DNA of 64,000 nt from Hyphomonadaceae bacterium (GCA_030697555.1 JAUYPV010000161.1:1-64000); one strand, 5' to 3'. Positions 11,621 through 21,639 are shown, counted from the stretch's first letter. The notes: a model not told the origin generated them from the sequence alone. Program-made: numbers and translations.

Positions 11621-13447
11621 ATGAACCCCGATTTTGAACCGATTTCAGTCGATCTGGCCCGGGAGGCCGACTTTTCGGTCGGGCGGCTGACGATTCGTCC
11701 ATCGCTCCGGCAGGTGGAGGCGGGGGCTGATTCCGAGACGCTGGAGCCCCGCGTAATGCAGGTTCTGGTCGCGCTGTTTCAGCGCCGGAACGAGGTGGTG
11801 TCGCGGGATGAGCTGATTGCCCGGTGCTGGAGCGGCCGGGTGGTCGGCGAGGACGCCATCAGCCGCTGTATCGCACGGGTGCGGAAGCTGGGGGACGCGC
11901 ATGGCGCCTTCGGTCTCGAGACGATCGCACGGGTGGGATATCGGCTGACGCCGGTGGGCGATGTTGCCGCTGTGGCGCCGCAAGCCACGCTGGCGGCGAC
12001 CGCCCCTGCGCCGACCGGAACGGCAGGTTTTCAGAAAGCCTGGTCGAAGCACGGGATGTGGATCGCTCTCGCCGTTGTGGCGTTGGCGGTTGCGACGGTC
12101 TTCCTGGTCAGGGGGCCGGCGTCCGGCTCTCCTGATGTCGATGCGGTGGTTGCGCGCCTGACTGAAAAGGTGGGCCAGACGGCCAGCAAGCGCGACATCG
12201 ACCAGATAGGGGCGGCAACGAAGGAGCTGGGCGCATCAACGCGGCCCGAAGAGCGGTCAGCGTTCGCTGCGCTGGCGTCCGGCAATGCCTTGCAGGCGAT
12301 CGAAGGGTTGGAAGCGCTGGCCCAGGAGATCGAGACGTCGGGCGATGCGAAGTCTGCTGCGGCGGTCTATACGCGTATTGGCGCCCTTGCGCTGGTGATC
12401 GACCAGGGACGCGGACTGGCGGCGCGCCGCAAGGCGATTCTGCTCGCGCCGGATTCACTTAACGCTTTCCAGGGCCTGGTCCTCGACACGGCTCTCCTGC
12501 GCGGCGCGCCCGAGGCGCTGCAGCTTGCCAAGGATACGCTCGCCCGGCCAGGTCTCAGCGACAGGATGCGCGGATGGGTGCTGGCGCATCGCGGGCTGGC
12601 GGAAGGCGATATGCTGCAGCAGGACGCCGCTGCGCAGGCGACGCTTGACGAGATGCGGGAGCTCCATCGCCGCACGGGGAACGATATCGTCGAATACTCG
12701 ATCGAGTGGCTCAATTCGGTGCTCACCCTGAACCGCGATGACCTGCGCCAGACGCCGGTGTTGGCGCAGCGCGCCATGGACGTGCGCTCTCGCCTTACCG
12801 GGACCGAGCGTGTGTCCAGCATGACCGAGGTGACGGCCGTGCGTGCGATGGCCGCTTCAGGCGACTGGTCGAAAGCCTTTTCGGAGGGAGTCGCCAATCT
12901 GGACGAGCGGGGACGGAGCGGCGACTTCCTTCCCACGCCGATGATCGAATCGGTCTGCACGTCAGGCATTTTCAGCGGGCAGGCCGCCGCTGCAGAGCCT
13001 TACTGCCGGTCGCTTGCGCGGCGGCTGGACAGTAGCGGCGGCGTGATGCCCAAGGCCTATGCCGGATTGCTTGCCGCCGGCTTGGGCGACGATCGGACGG
13101 CGTCTGCGGAGTTCGCCGCCGCCGAAGCGATGCTGGCGGCCGGGTCGCGCGGGCAGACCGAGATATGGCTCTTCGAGGCGTACGCGGCGCTGAAGCGCAA
13201 GGACACTGACGAGGCAGAGCAGCTTGTGAAGCAGGTGGTGGAAGCGTCGAGCGCTTCGGGCTTGCGGAGCTATCGCAGCTACAACGCCAACGCCTTGCGC
13301 GTGCTGGGCGAAGGCTTCATCGCCAACGGTCAGCCCGCGCGCGCCTGCGCGCCGCTGGCCGAGGCGGGGCGACTCTATGCGGAGGTCGGCGGAGACGCCG
13401 GCCGCGCGGCGGTGGACGTGCTGCGTGGCGCTGCGTCGTGCCGTTAG
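11621..13447 (+). CDS. CadC-like membrane transcriptional regulator (winged helix + TM + TPR-like region)
   Basis: EPRVMQVLVALFQRRNEVVSRDELIARCWSGRVVGEDAISRCIARVRKLG; TM near HGMWIALAVVALAVATVFLV. Confidence 0.85.
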   Translation: MNPDFEPISVDLAREADFSVGRLTIRPSLRQVEAGADSETLEPRVMQVLVALFQRRNEVVSRDELIARCWSGRVVGEDAISRCIARVRKLGDAHGAFGLETIARVGYRLTPVGDVAAVAPQATLAATAPAPTGTAGFQKAWSKHGMWIALAVVALAVATVFLVRGPASGSPDVDAVVARLTEKVGQTASKRDIDQIGAATKELGASTRPEERSAFAALASGNALQAIEGLEALAQEIETSGDAKSAAAVYTRIGALALVIDQGRGLAARRKAILLAPDSLNAFQGLVLDTALLRGAPEALQLAKDTLARPGLSDRMRGWVLAHRGLAEGDMLQQDAAAQATLDEMRELHRRTGNDIVEYSIEWLNSVLTLNRDDLRQTPVLAQRAMDVRSRLTGTERVSSMTEVTAVRAMAASGDWSKAFSEGVANLDERGRSGDFLPTPMIESVCTSGIFSGQAAAAEPYCRSLARRLDSSGGVMPKAYAGLLAAGLGDDRTASAEFAAAEAMLAAGSRGQTEIWLFEAYAALKRKDTDEAEQLVKQVVEASSASGLRSYRSYNANALRVLGEGFIANGQPARACAPLAEAGRLYAEVGGDAGRAAVDVLRGAASCR

Positions 13448-13450
13448 CGG

Positions 13451-15364
13451 CTACTTCTTCGGCTTGAACGCGATCATCACGTTGCCCGCGCCCTGGCCGA
13501 ACAGGCCGTAGCCCGAGTTCATGATCAGCAGGCCGTTGACCGCGATGATCGATGCGTTGTCGATCGAGGCGCCGTTGGCCGTGACGCCGTTCACCGTCGT
13601 GTAGTCCTGCGCCGTGTCGTATTGCCAGACCAGTTTGCCGGTCTTGCGCTCGACTACGTACAGGCGCCCGTCGAGGCCGCCGGTAATGATGTGGTCGCCA
13701 ACGACGGTCGGGGCGCCCGAGAGGCCAAACAAGGCGTTGCAGCGCGGCACGAACTTCTTGCGAGCATCAGTGCAGTCCGGCTTCACCTCGAACTTCCAGT
13801 CGATCGAGCCGTCGGCCAGGTTCACGGCGTAGAGGCCGGGCTTGAGGGCGGGGTCGACGTCCTGTCCGGGGATGGAGCGGCCGGGATAAGAGATCGGCGC
13901 GTAGACGTGCGTGTCGTCGACCGCGATGCCCCAATGGATGCCGCCGTTCGGGCCGCCGGTGCCGATGTGGGTCTTCCACACGACCGCGCCGGTGTCCGGG
14001 TTCATCGCCCAGACCGTGCCCGACTTCTGGCCCGCGACGACGATCTCGTTGCCGTTGGGCTGCGTGGCGAGGATGGTGGAGGCGCCGAAGTCGACATCGC
14101 GGAAGACCGTGTTCTTCGAGCAGTTGAGGCCGCCGCCGGTGGGGCCGCAGCCGACGTTGAAGACGTCGTTCTCCGTGGCCTGGTGCGCCCACTTGATCGA
14201 GCCATCCGCCAGGTCGAACGCCATCAGCGCGTCGGTGTTCTTGTGTGCGGTTTCGGAGTTGGCCTCGCCCGTGCCGACATAGAGACGGTTGCGCTTGAGG
14301 TCGATCGAGGGCGAGTTCCAGACCGGCGCGCCGGCGGGGCCCCACAGCATCTTGCCGTCGCCGCGGTCGCGGATCGGTTTGGCGTTCTCCATGGTGTGGC
14401 CTTCCCACACGCGCTTGCCGGTCATCGCATCGAGCGCGACGACGCCGCCATGGGTCTTGCAACATTCATAGTTGGGCTGCGCCGCCATCATGATTTCGTA
14501 CTGCGAGGACGGTGCGATCACCTTGTCGCCGACCAGCACCGGCGTCGCCGTCGAGATGGAGCCGGGGAACAGGCCCATGTGCGAGGCCCAGAGTTCCTTG
14601 CCGTTCGTCGCGTCGATCATGTGGATGTAGGCGCCCATGTCACCGACCATGACCACCTTCTTGCCGTCCTTGCGGACGCCATAGCCGGCGCTGGTGCGGA
14701 TGGTGCGCTCGCCTTCCCAGACCCACTGGATGCAAGGCTTGGCCTTGTCGGATATATCGAACGCGAAGACGCGGTTCTTGCTCTCGCCGACCGGCAGGAA
14801 GATCGAATTGCCGACGACCGCGGCCTGGCTGCGCATCGTCACCGCGTCCGGAAAACCGACCACCCAGGCGACTTCGAGATTGGAGAAGTCGGCCGCCGTG
14901 AGTCCGGCCTGCGCGTAGGAAAGATTCCGCCGGTTGCGGATGTCGAAGCCGAAGGTCGAGACCGTTGGCTGGGCGTTGAGTTTCGGCGTGCGGCGGTTGG
15001 CCGGGCAGCGCATGGCGGCGAGCCATGTATCGTCGACGGCCGCGGCGTCCGAAAGATAGTCGGACACATAGGAAACCTGCTGCGAGGACAGCGGCCCGGC
15101 CTGCGCGATCATCTTGCCGGTGATCAGCGCATTGATGATCTGGCCGGATGTCATACGCGCCAGCGTCTCGCGTGTCGGCGACTTCGTCGCCTCGGGAATA
15201 TCGTGGCAGGAAGCGCAGTATTGCTTGTAGACCGCCTCGCCTGGGTGCGGGCCTGCTGGCGTTGCGGCGGCGGTCGGCGTTGTCTCCTCGCTCGCCGTCG
15301 AGCACGAGCTGAGCAGGGCGGCGCTCAGTGCGAGCGCCGACGCAAGAATGCGAAGTCTGGACAT
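13451..15364 (-). CDS. PQQ-binding beta-propeller dehydrogenase with N-terminal cytochrome c (polyvinyl alcohol dehydrogenase-like)
   Basis: CASCHDIPEATKSP; vicinal CC in NYECCKTHGG; repeated W-motif blades; lipoprotein-type signal. Confidence 0.85.
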   Translation of the reverse strand: MSRLRILASALALSAALLSSCSTASEETTPTAAATPAGPHPGEAVYKQYCASCHDIPEATKSPTRETLARMTSGQIINALITGKMIAQAGPLSSQQVSYVSDYLSDAAAVDDTWLAAMRCPANRRTPKLNAQPTVSTFGFDIRNRRNLSYAQAGLTAADFSNLEVAWVVGFPDAVTMRSQAAVVGNSIFLPVGESKNRVFAFDISDKAKPCIQWVWEGERTIRTSAGYGVRKDGKKVVMVGDMGAYIHMIDATNGKELWASHMGLFPGSISTATPVLVGDKVIAPSSQYEIMMAAQPNYECCKTHGGVVALDAMTGKRVWEGHTMENAKPIRDRGDGKMLWGPAGAPVWNSPSIDLKRNRLYVGTGEANSETAHKNTDALMAFDLADGSIKWAHQATENDVFNVGCGPTGGGLNCSKNTVFRDVDFGASTILATQPNGNEIVVAGQKSGTVWAMNPDTGAVVWKTHIGTGGPNGGIHWGIAVDDTHVYAPISYPGRSIPGQDVDPALKPGLYAVNLADGSIDWKFEVKPDCTDARKKFVPRCNALFGLSGAPTVVGDHIITGGLDGRLYVVERKTGKLVWQYDTAQDYTTVNGVTANGASIDNASIIAVNGLLIMNSGYGLFGQGAGNVMIAFKPKK

Positions 15365-15501
15365 TGGCAATCCTCCCGCGAAGCGCCGCGTTCGTGCGCG
15401 GCGCATTATCGCTACGACAGGAGCATCCTCCCGCCCTGACGCTCGGGTCAACTAGTGACGTAGCGGCAGGGCGGTGGGTGAGGTGTCCTTGCCGAAGAAG
15501 A

Positions 15502-16104
15502 TCAGGAACGGGCGAAGGCGAGAAGGGGTCCTATGTCATGCTGATCCGCCAGCCGAAGGGCAGCGACATACTGTTTTCGAGCTTCGCCGGCACTCGCCAG
15601 ATTCGAGCGCCCCCAGGTGAAGCGTTCGTTTCCTAGCAACGTGACGAGAAGATCGGCTGCAAGACGTGCATGCCGGCCGTTTCCGTTCGGAAATGGGTGG
15701 ATCAGGACAAGCCGGTGATGAAACCTGATTGCGATCTCGTCCGGTGGATAGACATTGTCGGCGATCCAGGCGCGAACGTCGTCGAGGAGCTGTCGCAATT
15801 CTATGGAGATGGTCCAGTAGTCGACTCCGATATTGCGAGGGGACTGGCGAAATTTTCCTGCCCAGCGCCACACGGCGCCGAACATCCGGCGATGCAAGTC
15901 CAGCAGCAGTGATTCCGAAAGTACATCGCGCCTGCGCTGGAAGGCCCAGCGATCGGCATCCGCGATTCCGATCTGCTCAGCTTCGTTCAGCTCCTGCTTC
16001 AGTGTGATGTAGGCAGGGATGAGGTCCGCACGTTCCTCTCGTGTGAGCAGGGTTGCGGCATCATCGGGTTGATCGCTGTCAGGCGCCGTCACTGCTTTTC
16101 CCAA
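15502..16104 (-). CDS. Mobile mystery protein B (Fic domain)
   Basis: Fic motif HPFPNGNGRHAR; overlaps the HTH gene. Confidence 0.9.
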   Translation of the reverse strand: MGKAVTAPDSDQPDDAATLLTREERADLIPAYITLKQELNEAEQIGIADADRWAFQRRRDVLSESLLLDLHRRMFGAVWRWAGKFRQSPRNIGVDYWTISIELRQLLDDVRAWIADNVYPPDEIAIRFHHRLVLIHPFPNGNGRHARLAADLLVTLLGNERFTWGRSNLASAGEARKQYVAALRLADQHDIGPLLAFARS

Positions 16105-16550
16105 AGTTGTTTCGGAGGGCCTGCCAGCAAGCTTTCGATCAGGCGCTGACGTTCGGCGGTGAGGCGGTCGGCGGTGAGTGACTGGTTTTCCAGCGCCATC
16201 GTGTGATCGACGCGAACGAGCGCCTTTTCGGCAATCTCTCGGGCGCGCTTTAGCAGCACCTCGTCCAGTGGCCTGTTGGGTATGAGTGCGTATACCAGCG
16301 TGCAGTCGAGCGCCTCGGCTACGTCGCGCAATTTGTGAAGCGTGATGGCTTCCGCCGCTTCATCTCTCTGGATCCTCGAGGCGCGGGACTGGGAGATACC
16401 CAGACGGACAGCGAGTTGCGAGGTCGTCATGCCCAGCGCTTCGCGAATGGCCTTGATCCAACCTTGAGGAGGACGGGCGAGGTTCGGGTTATGGCGCAGA
16501 GCGCCGAGGCGCTGCTCAAGGCTTCGACGGGCAAGGCTGGATGTGGGCAT
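16089..16550 (-). CDS. Mobile mystery protein A (XRE-type HTH)
   Basis: ALGMTTSQLAVRLGISQSRASRIQRDEAAEAITLHKLRDVAEALDCTLVYALIPN. Confidence 0.9.
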   Translation of the reverse strand: MPTSSLARRSLEQRLGALRHNPNLARPPQGWIKAIREALGMTTSQLAVRLGISQSRASRIQRDEAAEAITLHKLRDVAEALDCTLVYALIPNRPLDEVLLKRAREIAEKALVRVDHTMALENQSLTADRLTAERQRLIESLLAGPPKQLWEKQ

Positions 16551-16588
16551 GTTGATCTGGGCCGGATTACTCAGCCCAATCTATGCCG

Positions 16589-16660
16589 TATATAGCATGA
16601 AAAGTCCATTAAAAATGCTATATAGGTTCATAAATATAGATGTGATCAGAACCTATATAG
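16589..16660. promoter_or_regulatory. AT-rich inverted-repeat operator cluster upstream of mobile mystery protein A
   Basis: TATATAGCAT (16589-16598) pairs with ATGCTATATA (16615-16624); CTATATAGGTT (16618-16628) pairs with AACCTATATAG (16650-16660). Confidence 0.7.
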
Positions 16661-16694
16661 TCCAATTTCCTCAAACCCCGAGGCTTTTCGATAG

Positions 16695-18722
16695 TCAGGT
16701 TTTCGGCTTGAACGCCAGCAGCATGTTGCCGCCGGCCTGGCCGAACATGCCGTAGCCGGAGTTGACCAGCAGCAGGCCGTTTGCGGCGGTGATCGAGTTG
16801 GAATCGATCGCGCCGCCCTTGCCCTTCACGCCGTTGACGCCGTCGTACTCCTTGGCGGTCTGGTAGGACCACAGCAGCTTGCCGGTCTTCGAATCAACGA
16901 CGTAGATCGTGCCGTCGAGGGCGGCGGCGACTACCGCACCGTCAATGACAGCGGGCGCGGTCGAGAAGACATTGCCGCGCCAGCCACCGCGCGTACCCGG
17001 GGCCGGCGCAGGCGTTCCGGCGGGCGGCTCAGGATTGAACTGCCACTTGATCGCGCCGGTCTTGGCGCTGAGCGCGTACAGCCCCGGCTTGATCGAGGGG
17101 TCGCCGTCCCACTCGCCCGGGATCGCGCGGCCGACATTGGTGATCGGTGCGTAGACGGTGTCGTTGTCGAAGGCGATGCCCCAGTGGATGCCGCCGAGCG
17201 CGCCGCCCGTGCCGAGCGCCTTGCGCCAGACGACCTTGCCGGTATCGGGTTCGAACGCCCAGACCGAGCCGGACTTCTGGCCGGCATAGAGCAGTTCCTT
17301 GCCGCCGCTCTGCTTGCCCAGGATGACCGAGGCGCCGAAGTCGACATCGCGATAGACCGTCTCGGGCGCCTTCACGCAGTTGAGCCGCGTCGGTTGCGGG
17401 TTGAGACCGCAGCCCGAGTTGAAGATGTCGTCCTTCGTGGCGTGGAAGCTCCACTTTTCCTTGCCGGTCTTGAGGTCGATGGCGACCACCGCGTTGGTGT
17501 TCTTGTGCGCTGGCGGCGAATTGCTCTCGCCCGTCGCGAAGAAGACAAGGCCGCGCTTCTCGTCGACGAGGGGCGAATTCCACACCGGCGCGCCCGACGG
17601 GCCCTTAAGTTGCTTGCCATCGCCGCGGTCGCGCAACGGCTTGGCGTCTTCCATCGTGTCATAGCGCCATTGTTGCGCACCGGTCTTTGGATCGAGCGAC
17701 AGGACATAACCGTGATTGGTGCAGCAATCATGGTTGTTGTCGGCGGCGACGGAGATCTCGAACTGCGCGACGGGAACGATAACGCGGTCCTTTAGGACGC
17801 TCGGCGTGCCCGTGGTCATGGAGTGGGAGTAGGTGCCGACTGGCTTGGTCCACAGCGCCTTGCCGGTGCGCGGATCGACGGCGTGAACGGTCGAGTCGAG
17901 GCCGGAGAAGACCAGCAGTGGTGTGCCGTCGCCGAGGACGCCGTAGGCAATGCTGGTGCGCAGCGGCGCGCCTCCCGGTGCGGTGTAGACCCACTGCACG
18001 CAAGGCTTCGACTTATCTTCCAGATCGAAGGCGTAGAGCTTGCCGGCGTCGGTGACCGGGTAGAACAGGTTCTTGCCGACGATCGCGCCCTGCGAGCGCA
18101 TGATGGTCGCGTCTGGGAAGGCGATCGACCAGCTCAGCTCCATATTGGACATCTGCGCGGTGGTGAGGCCGGCCTGCTTGGCGCTCAGCCTGCGTGTGTT
18201 GCTGGAGTCGAATCCGAAATGCGTCGAGGTGGCGGCGTCGGGACCCTCAAGGTCGACGGCGGCGCGGGCGCCCGTACACATCATACCGGGCGCCCAGTCG
18301 ACCGTCTTGGATGTGTCGCGGCCGGTGACATAGCTCACCACGTCGGCGCGCTGCACGGCCGTAAGCCCGGCGGCCATGTCCTTCATCTTGCCCTGGGTGA
18401 GGGAGTAGTTGACGAACTGGAAGCTCATGCCCTTGAGGTTGTCGCGGGAGGGCGAGCGCGTGGCTTCCGGGTTGTCGTGGCAGGTGGCGCAGCTGGCCTT
18501 GTAGACCGCCTCGCCCGGATGCGGGCCGGTGGCGGAGGCGACCGGTTGCGGGGTCGGCGTGTTGGGAGAGGTTGACGGCGAGACGGGCGGGGCGGCCGGC
18601 GCGGCAAGTGCGGACGTCGCGGCGGCGACGGGCGTTGCTGGTTCGGTGCTCTCGGGCGTCTGGCAGGAGGCCAGAACCAGCAGTGACACGCAGCCCAGGG
18701 CCGCAGCCTGTAATCTCGTCAT
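16695..18722 (-). CDS. PQQ-binding beta-propeller dehydrogenase with N-terminal cytochrome c, paralog of 13451-15364
   Basis: CATCHDNPEATRSP; vicinal CC in NHDCCTNHGY; lipoprotein signal MTRLQAAALGCVSLLVLASCQ. Track ORF is over-extended. Confidence 0.85.
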   Translation of the reverse strand: MTRLQAAALGCVSLLVLASCQTPESTEPATPVAAATSALAAPAAPPVSPSTSPNTPTPQPVASATGPHPGEAVYKASCATCHDNPEATRSPSRDNLKGMSFQFVNYSLTQGKMKDMAAGLTAVQRADVVSYVTGRDTSKTVDWAPGMMCTGARAAVDLEGPDAATSTHFGFDSSNTRRLSAKQAGLTTAQMSNMELSWSIAFPDATIMRSQGAIVGKNLFYPVTDAGKLYAFDLEDKSKPCVQWVYTAPGGAPLRTSIAYGVLGDGTPLLVFSGLDSTVHAVDPRTGKALWTKPVGTYSHSMTTGTPSVLKDRVIVPVAQFEISVAADNNHDCCTNHGYVLSLDPKTGAQQWRYDTMEDAKPLRDRGDGKQLKGPSGAPVWNSPLVDEKRGLVFFATGESNSPPAHKNTNAVVAIDLKTGKEKWSFHATKDDIFNSGCGLNPQPTRLNCVKAPETVYRDVDFGASVILGKQSGGKELLYAGQKSGSVWAFEPDTGKVVWRKALGTGGALGGIHWGIAFDNDTVYAPITNVGRAIPGEWDGDPSIKPGLYALSAKTGAIKWQFNPEPPAGTPAPAPGTRGGWRGNVFSTAPAVIDGAVVAAALDGTIYVVDSKTGKLLWSYQTAKEYDGVNGVKGKGGAIDSNSITAANGLLLVNSGYGMFGQAGGNMLLAFKPKT

Positions 18723-18956
18723 GTCTTCCTCCCGGCGGCGCGCTGCGTGGTTCGCAACTGCACCCGATTTGCGGCGCAACCTGCCCCAGCGGCGGCGGCT
18801 TGCAAAGCTGGCCAGTCGGGCAGATCGCGCGCTTGTGTTTGCGCTGTTAAACGCGTGCGGATGCCCGCCCCGTCGAGAAAATTTGACCGGGATGGCTCCG
18901 GCGCCACATTCTTGGAGAACGGCGGCAATGAACCGCGCCCATGGGGAGTGACGCCG

Positions 18957-20213
18957 ATGAGATGGACGCCCGCGATTGTGGCGCTCGCCTTGCTCGCCGC
19001 CTGTGGCGGAGAGAAGCCGCAGGACTCCGCCGCTGCTCCACCCCAATCCACACTGTCCACCGACGAAAATGCACCGGCCGTCGAACCAGTTACGCCGGTT
19101 GACTATGCATTGGCCGACGCTTGGCTGTGCCGCCCCGACAAGAAGGATGCCTGCGAGCAGGATCTTAGTGTGACCGCCGTCACACCAGACGGCAAGCTGG
19201 TGAAGTCGGTCATCGCAAGCGTTGCCGATCCCAACGCTCCGATCGACTGCTTCTACGTCTATCCGACCGTCTCGCTGGATACGACGCCGAACTCCGACCT
19301 GGTGGCCGGACCGGAGGAGATGGAAGTCGTGCGCCAGCAGTTCGCGTCGTTCGGCACAGCCTGCAAGCTCTATGCGCCGATGTACCGGCAGGTCACTCTG
19401 CCGGCGTTGCGCCAGTTGCTGGCCGGCGAGGCTCCGGCCACGAATCGGGAAATGGCCTATGCCGACGTGAAGGCGGCGTGGGACCGCTATCTCGCCAATG
19501 ACAACAATGGCCGCGGCGTCGTGCTGATCGGGCACAGCCAGGGCGCGGGGCTTCTCACGCGCCTCATCGCCGGCGAGATCGACGGCAAGCCGGTGCAGGA
19601 CCGGATCGTCTCGGCGCTGCTGATCGGAACCAATCTCTCGATGGGCACGGCGCACGATGGCGGCGGTTCGTTCAAGGAGATCGGGCTCTGCGTCTCCAAC
19701 GAGGACATCAACTGCGCCATCTCCTATGTCTCGTTCCGCGCCGATGCGCCGCCGTCGGAAGACTCCCTGTTCGGTACGGCGCCAGAGCAGGGCATGCATG
19801 CGGCCTGCGTGAATCCCGCCGACCTCGATGGCTCGGCCGGCGCCCTCAAGGCGATGCTGCCGACAAGCAAAGTGGTCGAGTCGATGGCGCCTCCGGGGCC
19901 GTGGACGACAGACAATCCCACTATCAACACGCCCTTCGTGTCCTTGCCCGGCCTGCTGTCGGCGAAGTGCGTCAGCAAGGGGCCGTTCAGCTATCTCGCC
20001 ATAACGATCAATGCCGATACCGCCGACAAGCGGACGGATACGATCCCGGGCGATGTCGTCGTCGACGGCAAGGTACAGCCCGCCTGGGGCCTTCATCTCG
20101 TCGACATGAACCTCGCCCTCGGCAACCTGGTCGACATCGTGAAGAGCCAGGCCAAGGCCTATCGCTCGCGCGAGACATCCCGCATCCAGCACCCACAGGA
20201 CGATCCGACCTAG
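18957..20213 (+). CDS. DUF3089-type lipoprotein, alpha/beta hydrolase-like
   Basis: CFYVYPTVSLDT...KLYAPMYRQVTL...VVLIGHSQGAGLLTRLIA. Confidence 0.8.
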   Translation: MRWTPAIVALALLAACGGEKPQDSAAAPPQSTLSTDENAPAVEPVTPVDYALADAWLCRPDKKDACEQDLSVTAVTPDGKLVKSVIASVADPNAPIDCFYVYPTVSLDTTPNSDLVAGPEEMEVVRQQFASFGTACKLYAPMYRQVTLPALRQLLAGEAPATNREMAYADVKAAWDRYLANDNNGRGVVLIGHSQGAGLLTRLIAGEIDGKPVQDRIVSALLIGTNLSMGTAHDGGGSFKEIGLCVSNEDINCAISYVSFRADAPPSEDSLFGTAPEQGMHAACVNPADLDGSAGALKAMLPTSKVVESMAPPGPWTTDNPTINTPFVSLPGLLSAKCVSKGPFSYLAITINADTADKRTDTIPGDVVVDGKVQPAWGLHLVDMNLALGNLVDIVKSQAKAYRSRETSRIQHPQDDPT

Positions 20214-20263
20214 AAGACAGCGTCCCTCTTTCTTCCGGTGCCCGGCCGGACCATGTTTGCTCC

Positions 20264-20917
20264 ATGACTGGATGGATCATCGCTGCAGGGGAACTGCGCA
20301 TCCCGTGGGGATCGAACCTCGCGGCGCACCGCATGATCGTGGTCGCTGATCCAAAGGGACAAGCCATTCGCCAGATCAACGGCCTCGCATCCTGGTACGA
20401 CAAGGCGAACCAGCGCTGGCGACACAAGCCGATCGGCTATCTGCGCACCGACCGCCTGCGCGGCTACGACACGCTCACCCATCCGCGCACCTTCATGCCG
20501 ATGCATGGAACGGCGCCGGGTTCGCGCGCGGTCGCCGCCGCCATCGCGCAAGGCGCGATGCGTGTCCTCGCTGACAGACTGTCCGAGGCCGACGTGACCG
20601 CGCTGCTGGCGCCAGCGCTTGAAGCTCTGAGGCGGATCAACGCGCTGAGCGAAGGCCCCGAAGGCGGCGCGGGCCTGCCTTATCCCTTCCTCGGCTTCGG
20701 CAGAAACAGCAATTCCTTCTTCGCGACCATGCTGGCGGCGATGGAGCTGGCGCCGCCGAGCTTCCCGCGTCCCGCGCGTCTCGTTCCGGGCGCGCGCGGA
20801 CTGCTGCTGCCGAACGACGTGCTCGCCGAAATCCTTCAGCTCAGGTCTTTGGCCAGCGGCGCGAGGAAATCGGTGATATCCGCCGCCATCGCCTCGACGC
20901 CTTCCGAGGTCGGATGA
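20264..20917 (+). CDS. Protein of unknown function
   Basis: Coding-like ORF; overlaps the convergent esterase gene by about 82 bp. Confidence 0.55.
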   Translation: MTGWIIAAGELRIPWGSNLAAHRMIVVADPKGQAIRQINGLASWYDKANQRWRHKPIGYLRTDRLRGYDTLTHPRTFMPMHGTAPGSRAVAAAIAQGAMRVLADRLSEADVTALLAPALEALRRINALSEGPEGGAGLPYPFLGFGRNSNSFFATMLAAMELAPPSFPRPARLVPGARGLLLPNDVLAEILQLRSLASGARKSVISAAIASTPSEVG

Positions 20918-21534
20918 AGGCCGTCCTGCTGCAGCAGGCTCGGCTGTCCGGCGATGGCGCCCAGCATGTTGGGATAGTAGGGCACGCCGAATTCGGCGGC
21001 GAGATCCGGATAGATTGCGACGTAGGCCTTCTCGCGCTCGTCCTGGCTGTCGCCGGGCAGGGCGACGCCGATCAGCACCGCCGGCAGGTCCTCGGACTTC
21101 GCCCGCGTCAGGATCGCCGCGAGGTTCTTCCTTGGCGTTTCCGGCGGAAGGTTCTGCAGGAAGTCGTTCGCGCCCAGCGCCACCACCAGCATGTTCGCGC
21201 CTGTGCCTTTGACGCTCCAGTCATATCGATTGAGACCATCCGCCGTGGTGTCGCCCGAGACGCCCGCGTTGACGAACCGCGCCTTGACCCCACGCGCATC
21301 GAAATCGCGCTGCAGGGCGGCGGGCAGAGCGCTGCCCGCGGGCAGCTCAAAGCCGGCGGTCAGGCTGTCGCCGAGCATCACGATGACGGGAGCATCCTGG
21401 GTCATGCCGGCCGATGGATCGCCTTCCACGGTCTCCATGGCAACGGGTCCGCCGATGGTTTCAGGCGTCTTCTCTCCGCATGCGGAAAGGATGATGAAAA
21501 CCATGCCAGCGATGGGGAGGACTAGTCTGCGCAT
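20836..21534 (-). CDS. tesA: Arylesterase / SGNH hydrolase (TesA-like)
   Basis: VIMLGDSLTAGFELPAGSALPAALQRDF...VVALGANDFL...DGLHPTSEG. Confidence 0.88.
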   Translation of the reverse strand: MRRLVLPIAGMVFIILSACGEKTPETIGGPVAMETVEGDPSAGMTQDAPVIVMLGDSLTAGFELPAGSALPAALQRDFDARGVKARFVNAGVSGDTTADGLNRYDWSVKGTGANMLVVALGANDFLQNLPPETPRKNLAAILTRAKSEDLPAVLIGVALPGDSQDEREKAYVAIYPDLAAEFGVPYYPNMLGAIAGQPSLLQQDGLHPTSEGVEAMAADITDFLAPLAKDLS

Positions 21535-21639
21535 CCGGTCTCCTGTCTTGCCGTTTGAGGCGCTAGGCCGCTATCCAAGCTCGCTTGCGCGGTATAGCGC
21601 AAGACATGCGGCGACAGTTCCGCGAGAAGAGGTCAATTC

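Noticed and set aside
13622-15439. 605-aa + strand ORF
   Set aside because: Antisense shadow of the PQQ dehydrogenase.
16695-20192. 1165-aa minus-strand ORF in the track
   Set aside because: Only the part up to about 18722 encodes the PQQ dehydrogenase; the rest is antisense to the DUF3089 gene and lacks family signatures. Signal peptide places the start at 18722.
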